DNA of 64,000 bases from contig NC_079875.1 in NCBI RefSeq assembly GCF_029227915.1, positions 11,279,001 through 11,343,000 of the forward strand, given 5' to 3'. Shown piece by piece: positions 13,081 through 25,700 of the stretch. Made by a program: the position numbers and the translations under genes. Origin of the DNA: Hydractinia symbiolongicarpus. Its lineage: Eukaryota; Cnidaria; Hydrozoa; Anthoathecata; Hydractiniidae. The notes beneath the pieces are model-generated. The model had not been told where the DNA came from and did not search any database. It worked only from the letters and a program-made list of their open reading frames with translations. Every line of letters starts with the position of its first letter. Within the stretch, counting starts at the first letter, position 1.

Positions 13081-14916
13081 TTGTTGGTGGTGGTTGGCTT
13101 TTTATGATGCTAGCTATAAAACATGTCTGGCAACAATAATATAATCAAAACTGAAAATAAAACATGAAAAAACCTTACAGAACCTTGCTATGATTAATTT
13201 ATAAAACCATGCTCTTCTTCAAATGTTTTTTTAAAGATTTATTTTGAATGAAAGAGTAGAGAATACTCAAAAAGAACAGCCATCTTTTTCGTAAACACAA
13301 TTTCCGTTTTATGCTTGGAACTTCATTTAACAGTCCGTATGCTTTGTGAATATCTAATACCGTTTCATATGTAGCGATACCTATATATATATGCTAACAT
13401 AGAGTTTTTTGGCATAAGGGTATATATATTTATATCGTTATTAGCAACGGGTTATATATTTACACCTTATGTGCGATTTCTATGCAGTACATCCCTAATT
13501 TTTTTAGTTAAATTTTAGCGTACGGCCACGTCATAAGAAAGTGACCCGTGATTTCCGTGTCGTGGACTCACAGTTTTACTCACGCAAGGGAATTAATATA
13601 TAAGATAAGAGGACTAAATAAATTAAATCAATTTTTTTGTTCTTTTTGCAATGCTTTAAAAAAATATTTATTTACCTCAACCATCATAAATTTTTAAATA
13701 TATAGTAATTCAAATTAACGCCTTTTTATAAAACAAAATGTGAAAGGCACTGAAAATGAACAGTCCTAAACTACATTTTTAAACTTGATCTAAATGACAT
13801 TTTGCACAACTTTCAAAACCAACCCTCAAAAAAAAACCTGGTTCCTGATAAGTCAGGCTGATACCTCCACAAAAAGAGTGGGCTAAAGCAATGGTACCAA
13901 TAGCCCCCCCCCCCCCCCCCAAAAAAAAAAAAAAATTGAATACGTTTAATTCACTTTTTGTCAGTGTTGGTGCAAAAGTAGCTATAAAGTTTTTAACTGA
14001 TCTTTAAAAAAACAATTTATCCTTAATAGGTGCTGCAGTGTTTAAATAATCTTCCATTTTACTCTTAATTTTGAGATTCGCTCAATTAACACTATGAATC
14101 ATTCTAATTTTTCCCCAGAGCAATTTTTCTTGTCTTGTGAATGATGACTAGGTGATATGGACTAATTAACCCTCCCCCCCCTAGATGTGTGATTTGTTGA
14201 ATGTTGCAAGAAGTCGTCTGGTAGAGCCTGAACCCCAATTGGGTCTGCACAGCACAAAAGGAGCATTAAATACTCCAGGCCTCCCAATTTATAGCACTGT
14301 AAAGCCATTTAAAATATGCACATCTATGCATTTTTAACTTAAAAGTTAAAAATATGATTTCATTGCAAAATTGCAAAAAAAATACGCACATTTGCATCCA
14401 TATTACTTGTTGTTTTGATTCTTACCAATGCTGCGTCTAACTAAATAAAATTTCATTGAAAACTAACGACGTGATCGTCGAAATATTTACATTTAACTTA
14501 ATTTCATTTAAATTCCTGCGAAAATGACCTAATTAGGATGTCAAATAGCCTAATAAGGATGCCGAACAAAAATTATTGTTAAAAAATAGTGATAGCAAGG
14601 GCTGATCCAAGTCAATTTGGAAATCCGTATACCGATTTTGGGGACATATTATTTGGGTGACAAACTTAGAAACACATAATTTAAAATGCTTCAGAATTGC
14701 ACTATTTCTTATATCTGGATATTTTATATCTCACATTATATTTTTTTTATATCTTTAATCAGAAGAGAAGATATTGTTCATGAAGAAACTATGTTCCATA
14801 CTAAAACAAACGATATGCTAAAGCCATGTATTTCTGTTCCCCTAAAAGTTTTTTATCTGCAGTGCTATCAATGCTCAAAATAGCCTAATTTGCATATTAT
14901 GAAACAATGTGGTTTT

Positions 14917-15278
14917 CCAGGCCTATCAATAAGAAATAACACCCAAGCAATAAATCGCTCCCCCAAGGTTACGATAATTTAAACTATGCGAGCAATCTGA
15001 ATAATAATAGAATGAGTTTATAAACGCATATTTTATCACAAAGCCTTTTTATCTATTTTATTTTATCGTTTTTATATATATTTTGGTTCTTTTTTACTGT
15101 AAATAATAAGAAAGAGAACATTGATTTTCATGTGAGATGAAGTGATATTGCTCAGCCAGAAAATTTTTTTTTGGAATTGGGGGAGCAATTAATGGCTTAG
15201 CTAATTTCTCATTTCTCAGAATTGGGCAAGCCTTTGCGTGAGCAAGAACAATTGCTCTCCCCTTATTGATAGGCCTGG
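14917..15278. repeat. Imperfect foldback element
   Basis: CCAGGCCTATCAATAAG at 14917-14933 recurs inverted at 15262-15278. Nested inside, CGCTCCCCCAA (about 14957) faces TTGGGGGAGC (about 15177). This suggests a MITE-like hairpin of about 360 bp; I saw no coding sequence. Confidence 0.5.
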
Positions 15279-15514
15279 TTTTCAAAATAGCGATTGCGGA
15301 AAGAATCTCTTAGTTAGGCCATCATAAGGTAATTAGACTATGTGCAAAATATTTTGCCAATTTTGATATCTTTTAGTTTCGTGTACGAATTTTTTTAAAT
15401 ATCAATGTTTTAAAATTAGAAATAGCCTAATTAGGATAGCACAGCCAAGTTAGGTTAGGATTTGCTCTCCTAATTTTGCGAATAGCCTAATTAGTTTAGG
15501 ATATCCTAAGGACA

Positions 15515-16026
15515 CTGCCCAATCTTTGGACATAAAAATGCACAGTCTTGAGACTGTCTGGCCAGTCCTAAGACTGAGTAGGGAGTGACAATATTGGACC
15601 AAAGATCATGTTAGGCCCATCTTCGGTTGCTTTTAGATTTTAAAGAAGCCACACAAGCTCTGTTGTTTGCAAGACCCAACAAACATTCTCAGACACTAAA
15701 ACATCATATTTGGGGTATGTACACATTTATAGTTATACAGCATGTAGTAGCCATATTTTAAAAATAAATTGTTTAAGAATCAGATAAGTCGTATTCAACC
15801 ATACATGGTAAAATTTTTTGGACTTTTGATTTGCCAAGAAAAGTTTCAATTTAAAGCTTCTTTTAAGGGGTATAATACAGTCTAAAATTTTCATTGTTCT
15901 CTTTGTCTTCCACAATTGTTCTAAGATTAAACATGTACGTTCATAGATTGGGCAGTCCAGTTTCAAGACTGGCCACCCATTTGTCACTGTCAGAAGATTG
16001 GCCTGACCAGTCTTAAGATTGGGCAG
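15515..16026. repeat. Possible foldback element with repeated ACTGGCCA-type motifs
   Basis: CTGCCCAATCTT at 15515-15526 is inverted at 16015-16026. Several copies of CAGTCTTGAGACTG, GGCCAGTC and GACTGGCCA motifs lie next to both arms in either orientation. The termini are short, so the borders are tentative. Confidence 0.35.
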
Positions 16027-16089
16027 AACCAGAGCTACATTCCAAAATGAATGAATGGTCACAAAGATAATGCAGGCCTTGCCATGAGT

Positions 16090-16107
16090 CGCGAGCAATT
16101 GCTCGCG
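16090..16107. repeat. Perfect 18-bp palindrome
   Basis: CGCGAGCAATTGCTCGCG is its own reverse complement and is followed by further GCTCG motifs to about 16160. This is a locally GC-rich patch in AT-rich DNA. Confidence 0.7.
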
Positions 16108-18628
16108 CCCGCATACTGCTCGCGTAAATGCTCGTTACCCGAGCATTCTATTGCTCCCGTAAATATTAACATTTTGAGATAATTGTAAATGTTTTTTCTA
16201 AGAATTGATTGGTCTTTTAAGTGAAATTCCTGCACGAACGCTCAACCTGAAACTGAAAAGATATTTGGTGTGATTATCCGCATGGTTTAAATAAAACTTC
16301 CAAATTCATTCGGAAAGTTCAGGTACACGTCAGGTACATAAAATTTATACAGAAAAAAAAAATTATACCGCACGTGGGTTTCGTTTTTAAAATTGTTTGA
16401 ATAACAGTTGCGGCATAAAGAAAATAATCCATTAAATTTGGACCTGCTATGGTTTCCAATTGTTTCGTCAAATGAAGAAATTATCTACAATTAAATCCAT
16501 AATAAATTGTCTGTGCAGTTTTGCAGACTATCCGTACTCCGCCGGCGTTCACCTCCGCATTAGTTAAGAACCGCATGGCTGGATTTCTTGTGTAAGACCT
16601 GGTTACCAACGACGAAGGGGCCAGGCAAAAGAGATTTATGTCAACGTAATTCTTTAAAATAAGTCAGGAGTCGGTAAATTAGCTAGGATGGTCACGTTGG
16701 ATATGAATAGGCTTGCTCATGGATTTCAAGGACCAGGACTATTCAATAATTCTGAGATCTAAAGGTGTCCGTCCAAGATGGAAATCTATCGGACGTTTTA
16801 ACCGACAAAAGTTCTAAACGAGCCACGGATATGTCCGACCAAACTGGAAATGTGGCAGGCATTTTAATCACGCGCCTGAAACTATTTAGGTGTGTGCCAA
16901 GGCGCACGTCTCTCCTGAAAAAGATGCCCTGAGAGACTAAATGTAAAGTTTTTTTAGCGACAAAACAATTTTATCACTTTAACACTATACAAAAAGATGT
17001 TGGAGAGAAGAACCGTTAAGAAGGGAGGGGTTTACCCCTTAAACAGCGATATGCTGTTAACAGCGCACGAATTTTGCACTTTTAATGCACCTTTCTTTTT
17101 TCCTCTAGATAGCCTCTTGCTGACTGTCTGCTCAAAAGCAGAAGAAGTAATGTTGGTTCCTGCTATTCGCCACTGTATTACAAATATATGATGGAAATAA
17201 GTTAGCATACAGCAGTTCCAATTGCAACTGAAACAAACTTGCATCACCCTTGTTTTCTTCTTTTTGTTCCTCTCTTTCTTGCCTTTGTTTGTAAAACCCG
17301 TGACACAATTAGGCTACCATATTGTATTTTTTAAATCAGTCCACCACCAGAATAAGCGCCTACGAAGATGTTTGACCAGGGGTTTGTTTACACACGTCAT
17401 ATTTTACATAAGCCCATTGTTGTTGTGGGGGCAACCTAGTTCCCAGTGTCTGTTATCTCTTATATCGGGGACGGCGAGAGGTCACGTCTTTTTGAAGTCA
17501 GAAAGATAAAATCTGACCTAGGGACGAGGTTGGGCATGAGGGTATTTTTTTCTTGTGGCGTTGTTTTTCCCTAAAAGTTGCACGCAAAATATTCAGCAGC
17601 GGTCTTTGCTCCTCAACTAAGAAAAATACCTTTTCTTGTGGCTACAAAGAAATCTTAAACTTCCTTTAATCTATTTTCCAAAGTCAATATTTTATTTTTT
17701 CGTCCATCCACCCTCCACTAGCGTAAATTAGTCTGAAAGGTTAGAAGTTCATAAAAATTATCTTGCAAGCATTTTATTTAAATAGCATGGGCCCACTTTT
17801 TTGTGCACGTGAGTTTCTATAAATAGATATGTTATGATTGCGTGATTTCGCAAAATAATAATTAATGGTCTGCGATAGAAACTATCCCATAAAATTAAAG
17901 AAAGGAGTTAGGTACTAGTTTGGTACTATATAATAAAAGAGTTTTGCAAAGAAGCAAATTTAATGAGATGCATAAAAATATTGAGCTGAAGCTGCAAGAT
18001 ATTCTTCTTCTTCTTTTAACGGTATGTTATATTTGTAAATTTTTATCTCTTGTTTTTTCTATCAAATTGTGTATGTTTTTCTGCTGGTGTAGAACACAAC
18101 ATGATGTCAGTTTTATTCAACAATACGTAGTATACGTATTGGAATTATTTTTTTAAGAAAAAAAGGATATTTCAAAAATGGACAAAATTTTCCCCACAGG
18201 TGGACGAATAATTTGTTCGACAAAAATTCTCTTCAGAGTTAACATCACATTACTGTTTAAGTAGCGCAGCTGATGAACGCTCCTTTTTCTCACCCTCGTT
18301 ACCAGGTTTTTTTACCTTTTTTGATATGATAGAAGACAGCGAAGAATATGTTTTTCTTCGTATTCTCTCAAATCAATATAAGGCAAAGTACCCAGGAGAT
18401 GAGGGTGCCCTTTTCTCTCAATTAAATTCAGTACTCAAAAAGGCAGATGCCCTGGGAACGAGTTCAGTTTACAAAACTTAAATTAAAACCGCAAAAAGAA
18501 CTGGGAACAATTTATTTCTGAATAATTTGTTCTGTTTAAAAATTGATAGACTCTTATTTTTGGATTACCTTATAAGGGACAAAACCTGCGAAATTTAGGG
18601 CATAAAAATCCTCTCGGAGGTCAAAAAC

Positions 18629-18664
18629 ATTTAAGTTTACTTTCCTGGGAAAGTAAACTTAAAT
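18629..18664. repeat. Perfect short hairpin (17-bp arms)
   Basis: Arms 18629-18645 and 18648-18664 are perfect inverted repeats around a 2-nt centre. The centre is too tight for a normal RNA loop, so it is a near-palindrome in intergenic DNA. Confidence 0.7.
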
Positions 18665-21600
18665 CATTCGATTTAAATTAATAAAAAGTCTACATAAGAT
18701 GTAGCAAAAAAAACGTAGAAAAAAAAATACTTGCGAAATTCTTCTTTCGTAGAATTTTTCGCCACATAAGTTCTTTTCCTGTTATTACACAAACCTTTTT
18801 CTCATTATGTTCAAGTTCGTGCTTGTTTTGTGCAACAAGAAACCCCCTTTTGCTGTTACAACTTCGTCCCCAGTATTTCCTTGTTCCAAAAAGTACATAT
18901 TACAAAGCTTTTCGAAAATGTTGGTTGCTTTTTATTATCGTACGATTTTTAATGAGTGCATGCCTAAGTAGTATAGCATAAACAATCACGTGATTACTAT
19001 CCTGCCAATGAAAAGGTTAATTGATGTTGATTTATATTATTGTATTTTTATCAAAAGCAGAATCATTAATGAAACTAAATTATCCAACTTCATCTCCAAG
19101 GCTTCTTTCTACTTATAATTCCTACTCTATATCACAAAGCAACTTTCTTTACTTACTTTGTCGAAAGATTATATTCAGTGAGGAAAATACAAATGCAGAG
19201 ATTCTAATAAAAACAACAGTATATGGTTCGTGACATTAGCTAGAACTTCAATATTGAAATGGTTTATGTTTTAACAGAAAAATCGAAAAAGAAAACTGCA
19301 CCCATTGATAAACTTTCCAACATCAGAATTTTAAGAACATTGCGAAATATCATTTCGCAAAAATCACGAAAGTTCCTCGTAACAAAGTAAACACTGGGGG
19401 TGTTTATAAATTAAAATTAGTGGTATTCCCGAAATTTGGTGTTGTCCCACTCCCTACAATCAGGTTACCGGAAAGTAAAGTAGGTTACCGGAAAGTAACA
19501 AATTTATTCCATGTTAATGTTTCATGATTAATGCTGAAGAGCCTTGCGTTATATACTCATTTAAAAATCATCGATTGACACATGTAAAAATAACAGCACA
19601 TACTAAAAGCTAACAGAATACATGACTCTATAAGCGCATCAAATTTCTTAATGTTCTGCAGAATCTCATACAAAATAATCTAGTAAAATAGACCTTAACC
19701 ACAGGTTGCTAGTCAGGAGATCCAGCATATTTTTTCTTACCACCCGGAAATCAGAATAGCTAAGGTGGGAAAAATTACGCTGGGTTTCAGACGAATTTCC
19801 TGTGTTCCGCACTTTTTGATTGGTTACTTATATTGTTCTGTGCTCACGTAGCCAATGCCAGGAAATCCTTAATGGCCTTAGTCACCTAAACAAATATAAT
19901 TAATTCTTGTATTTTTTTATAAGGGTAAGATTTGAGTACGCTGACTTTGTGGGTATTTGTTGATTGTAATTTAGGTTTTACTAGATGTGAGTTAAAAATT
20001 TTAGGGATTTTCTCTGACATTTCTTTGCGTCTAAGCTTTCGTTTGAGAGAAACTGAATTTGACATTCTCGAAGAAAGCTTAGTTAACTAGGCTACAGGTA
20101 ACCAATTGGCTCTTTCCTGATTCCTTTAATGACAGCTAAATGAATTGCCAACGTTTACAAAAGCTTGTGAATTTTTGTACATTAGCACGTGTATATTGGT
20201 AAGCAAAAAAGCAGGAAATCATATGGGATCCAAAGGCACTGGAGTAAGTTTTTTTTAACTATATGCTTCTCTCCTTAGAAAAACGTTTCACCAATTTTAG
20301 GCAAAATATTTTTTAAGCAATTCTTTGCTTCTTACTGTGGATGTTCCTTTATTTTTCTACCTACCGAAATGTTGTCAACGCAATATGAAAGCATTATGTC
20401 GCACGAAAAATTGCGGAATTAATTGAAGTGTGGAGTAATTGTCGATTTTTTTTTTGTTTTCCATTGGTTTAAAATTCCCGATCTACATCATAAAAAATCA
20501 TTTATCATAGAGTAAAGAGAAGTGTAGTGTATGTTGTTAAAGACTGAGAAACAGATCTTTTGTGAATCTCCCTAGCTGGGGAATTTACAAGACATCGGAA
20601 ACAGAAAAAAATCAAGAGAAGCTGAATATATGTTTTCCGTTCTTTAAAAATACTATATACAAAAATTCGTCATATTCGCTAAAAGTCATTTCTTTAGCCT
20701 TTCTTAGTCGTTCTCAGTGTTATACATGCTTTTATCAAAGCCCGCTATTTTAATTATATACATTATAAATATTGTTATGCCCACTAAAACACTGGCGCAG
20801 AAACAAAATTACCACCAAAATAATGCCAGTTTACTTAAGGAGTTTTTTAAATTTTTTTTGCAACCACCAAGAAACTCAAAAATTGTATTTTGGCTATTTC
20901 TTGACTCACTGACTTTAGAAGCAGAATCATAACACTGAGCACGAATTTGCTATGGTATATTGTACATTACCTAACTCCAATTCTACATACAGTTTTAACT
21001 ATACTTACTTATTTATTCCCTGGTTACACTTTCCACAGTGAAGAACAAAAAATTCGTATATTATAAGGCAGATGCATCTGGCATCGATCAACGACACCAA
21101 AATACAATCTGCAAACATTTCGTCGCTAAGACTAAGACTTTATTTTACTATGTGACTGGTTCATATATCCGCACAGCGGAAAGGCCCAGTTACACGACAA
21201 TGTTTTGAAGTAAATTTCTTGATGCAAACCAGGCAATAAATTTAGGCAACCCTATTTTACCTTTTGGTAAAGTTTATGTACACATGGTGGCTACATGATA
21301 AAATTACTTGAAAATTATAATATTAACAAAATAGGAATATTAATAAAATAGCCATAATAGCAATATGAATCCTTCAATTTGAGTTATTAAACACCCAGCT
21401 GGTCCAGGCATTGGTCAACAAATTCCGGACCAGATTGTGAGAGAGAATATTAATTATTTTCTTTGGAATAATATATAAGGACTTTTTGTCGAAATTCCCT
21501 TACTTTGTGTGCCACTGACATTTTGAACTTATATAATCTACAAAAATGTTTAAATATATAGCTGACATAAAATATTTATATATGTAATTATATTATTTTA

Positions 21601-21776
21601 CATTTTGAAACCAATCCATCGACTATGTTTCTCATCGTGCACAAAAAATCGGAAATCGTGAACATCGTGCACATTTAGCAGTTCACGCAGACTATGCGTG
21701 GTTTTTGTTGTCGACAAGTTGAAACTAAAACAATGAGAGAATAATAAAATACAATAAGTGATTTTAAAAACATATA

Positions 21777-21887
21777 TCTATATTATAATGCCCGTATACG
21801 TCTTGTCCGTCCGGCTGCCTGTCACGCAAAATGGTAGCTTAGCTGCGACGGGCGAACCCGTGGATTTTTCCACGGGCTAACGACTAG
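21777..21887 (+). mobile_element. Miniature Helitron-like element (111 bp)
   Basis: It starts TCTATATTATAATGCCC after an A, passes through a CTGTC-rich segment, and ends with the perfect CCCGTGGA / TCCACGGG hairpin, CTAACGACTAG and a T. It is the shortest intact copy in the window and lies downstream of the right SREBP gene. Confidence 0.82.
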
Positions 21888-22716
21888 TAATATATATTAA
21901 ACTAGTTTTATTTTAGACTAATTAATCCGTGCAAACAAATTTAGGTCCTCATATTTCACCTGTCGTACACTTGTTCTTTAATTAATGCGTCTCTAGCATG
22001 GTAACGATTTTAGGAATGCTGCTCTTTTTTTTATAAAGCCAAATTTTCTTATAAAAAAATAGAGATTTGAGGATATTTTTATATTTCTTAAATTTAGAAT
22101 TAGAATATTTAAGGAAATTTTTAGGTGATGCTATGACCAAAGAACATAATAGTTTAGCATTTTGAAATAAAACCATACCAAAAATCATGTGTCAGGTTGT
22201 AAAACTATAATTTTGGAGATTTGAGTTGAAAGTTGTTAAAAAACTTTGTGTCGAGGTCATTATTGAGGAGAATTGAGAAGTTTTAAGGAGGCGCAAAAGC
22301 CCTTGATTTGGCTACCGACTTGAACAGAATTTGGCTAATATTATAAAGCTACTTAGGGTAAAAATGTTTAAAAAATCCCGAGTTTCAGTTTCTAAAAATT
22401 TTATTTTTCAACGGGTTAAAAGGAAGGTTAACAACATCAAGTCTTGTTTTTTTTATCCATTATTTATTGCTCTTTTTCTTCCTCATCGTCGGGGAGTGTT
22501 AAAAATTAGTAAAATAAAATTGCGCGTCTGTCTCATAGAATGTAAACGCTCATACCAAGAAAACGCTTTAAACATGGCCCTATGCGCATGCGGAAACAAA
22601 AGGTAATGCCACACCACGAAAATATAAAACTAAAAGAGCGCATACAAAAAAGAGACAGGTAACAATGAGTTTAAGGTGAAACGGGTCACGAAGGGTGCCA
22701 TTTAGGTATTCCCAGA

Positions 22717-25700
22717 TTAATTTTGTTGAAAATTATTCCACAACTTACTCATAAATTCTCTTCTTTTTGTCAGTCGGTGTATTTCGGCATTATTCATTCC
22801 TGACATTTCTTCAATGATGGTTGCGTAACGTTTAACCTAAAATAATGACATAAATATTACCCCTACTCAATTTTTCTTAAATATGGTTAAATTGGTCAAA
22901 TCAAAGTCGACAACCTCAAAACCTAGTATCAATAAGAGGAAATAAAATAAGCTTTAGATATTAGAGTTTTTGTCCAAGTGCGCACGCGCTAACAGCATAG
23001 CTTATGAGCTTTTTGTGCTATAGCACAAAATACAGTCAAATGGAAACAAGGCTTAACTGGTGTCACAAGATCTTTAACTAAGCACGATTTTTTATTTCAT
23101 CGTATTTTCTCGCCTATAGCACTTAACACGTTTTACTGCTAATGGCCATATTTCTAAAGATCAGTCCAAAGTCTTCCTTACTATGTAAGTATCATTGTAA
23201 TTAATACTGAACAAACCCTCTCTGGTCATAATGTAGTATTCCTAGTTTTTGTTCTGAGGTCAATCAAAAGTTTCAGGCTCGTGTGTTCCAGGTATTCTTT
23301 TTAGATCCCAGTCTATTCGAGGTGTTTATAAGTATATGTAGTAAATCTTTTATTTTACCGAACAAGGGCGTTTACAGTTATATCAAGTATAAAGGGCGTA
23401 CTTTCTCACATTCGTACTGAATGGGCGTATTTTCTCACCTTTGTACTAACATGGGGATTCGCAGAACAAAAAGTTTTTAAACTTTCTTGCTCGTGCAGCA
23501 AAATCACCAATTCTTTTTCTGTTATGTTGCCATGATAATTCATAAGCCAATGGATATATCTTGTCTCGATAATTACTGTGTAACATGCTATTGATATTAA
23601 CTAAATAAATAATATCATAGTCCATTATTTGAGGCAAACAGTCCTTGTACATACGTGTATTTTAAGGACTCCACGGGAAAATGCCGATAGGGTTACGGTG
23701 CAAAAAAAACAAGGTTGATGTTTTCTCAAATAAAATAATCTATAGCCAAAGTGGCTAAAGACACTAAGTCGGAAGAGACATTGGGAAAAATGGGATACCT
23801 TGGATTTTCTAAGGACAATTCCAAATTCCACGAAATTTTTGTTTCGTTAACATTTTAGATGATTGCTGCAGAAAAATAGGAACCAGTCAGGTGATCAAAA
23901 TAGGTCAATAAAAACGTGATATATTAAGAGGACATTATACAGCCACGTATTAGGACTTTAGTACTTAAATTAAGTGGGTCAGGCTTCTGCTGGTGAAATT
24001 CCATGGTGATTTTTGGGCGTGGTACATAATTTTTTGATGGCTGTTTCACGGCAGCCATTTTGATCGAAATATAATTTTTATGAGAAAGATTAGTGGGTAT
24101 CCCGTGAAAAAATCAAAAGTAATTGTACTAGAATGGACATTTGATGGTAAAGGATACGAGGGTTTATCCGTCGTACATATCTCGATCATCAGCACAAAGT
24201 AGCGATTTGTCAGCCAATGTGCACAAAATATGGATGTTATTACTACAGAGACAGTATTTCCAGAGCAAAAGCTAACTCGGTTTTACCTACCTCTTGCAGT
24301 TCAATATCTTTTGCATTTACAGTACCAACCGTTTGACTCGCGCGGGGTAAGTTTTTAACCAACATAGCAGCATGTTGGATTTTCGCTTCCATAGCCTCGT
24401 ATTCGTGTGTCCCGTTATTTTTGCGTGCATTCAAGATAGAGATATACGCAGATAACACAGATTTTATTGCAACCACGAATTCATGCCTAAAACATAAAAA
24501 AAAGTTAAAAAAATAAAAAGTTAAAAAAATAGACCTAGAGCTACGCTATTTCAAGGAGAGTGATAAAAATTGTGGTACAAAAGTTTAGCTATAGTGTTGG
24601 TTACCTTAAAAGTCAAAATGTTTTGTTTATGATGACATGTTGTGCATATTTATTTTTTATTTCAGCATTATTAATCGTAAAGCCTTATTAAAAAAAGCCT
24701 TATTGAATTTGTTCTTAAGCTTTACCATTTGTGTATGGTTTTTTATACCTTCCTTAAAAATCTGAAGTCATAAAGTGATACTCTTTCATTCCTAAACAGG
24801 CTTTTGAGTTTCCCTAGTTACTTTGACCTATGTATTGAATAATACACAATCAATCAACATACGTGCTGTAGGTAATAATTTGTTCCAACATATGTATCTT
24901 CTGTTCGAAGGTTTCTTCAAGTTCATCCAAACTCTCATGTTTCTCGATTCGCTGCAGAAGTTTCAACACGAACACCCACCACGAATACAACGACTGAATA
25001 CGCATGTAACTCCAATCAATTTTTTGAATCGCTGAAGAAGATTTTAAGCTCGCAAGAAATGACTGACCAATCTCCACATCTTGGTCGCTTCTTAATGATG
25101 GTTCAGGAATAACAATTCGCTTGAGAGATTCAGCTAGTAGGAATTCTTGGTATTGACAAAAAATTGTCTGCAGCAAGTCAGCTGATATAAATAAAACAAA
25201 ACAAATACTCAATAATTTTTTTGATATCGCTATTAGAACAACTGCTTTAAATTTGACAGTATAAATTAAACAAACTTCTTTGCCGTATCAAACCTTAGTA
25301 GAATAATCCTAACTTAATAATAAACTTAACTCTTGTGAATTATTTACAAGCTTTATAAAAATTTTTCTTAGTTTGTCGGAAAAGCGAGCAAAATTATCGA
25401 GTTTTATTTTTTCACTTGCGTCTTAGTCAAAAATTGTACAGATATTTTTTTATTGTTTGAAAATTTACAGATAGTTACAAAAAAGTAAATAAATAAATAC
25501 CTTCATCCAACTTCGAGTTGTCATCTAAAAAGAAAAAGTATCAAATTAAATAAGTCTTAAAGGCTGTTCAACTGAGCCTTTCTAGTCTATTATAACATTG
25601 TAAACAGTTTAAAAGCCAACAACAACAAAAAATTTGTTTATTTAATTTTTTTACCTTTAGTATGGAAAACAGGTCGCTTTTTTAAATCCCACACTCCGCT

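Larger units (their letters stand above)
10357..22716. other. Spacer between the two SREBP genes; no gene recognised
   Basis: This stretch of about 12 kb has only short, composition-driven open frames. It holds the Helitron-like repeat region (11040-13080), a (TA)n run at about 13047-13062, a poly-C then poly-A run at about 13903-13935, two foldbacks, two palindromes, a duplicated AGGTTACCGGAAAGTAA at about 19462-19499 and a miniature Helitron. Undetected last exons of the right SREBP gene could lie toward its right side. The promoter of the left SREBP must lie near its left end, but I recognised no element there. Confidence 0.6.

Noticed and set aside
15733-16098. 121-codon minus-strand frame
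   Set aside because: Its residues come from the repeated ACTGGCCA-type motifs of a foldback region, so it is not a gene.
24863-25212. Independent small minus-strand gene
   Set aside because: It is exon 13 of the right SREBP gene; the ADLLQ..YSWW pattern matches exon 11 of the left copy and the phases fit.
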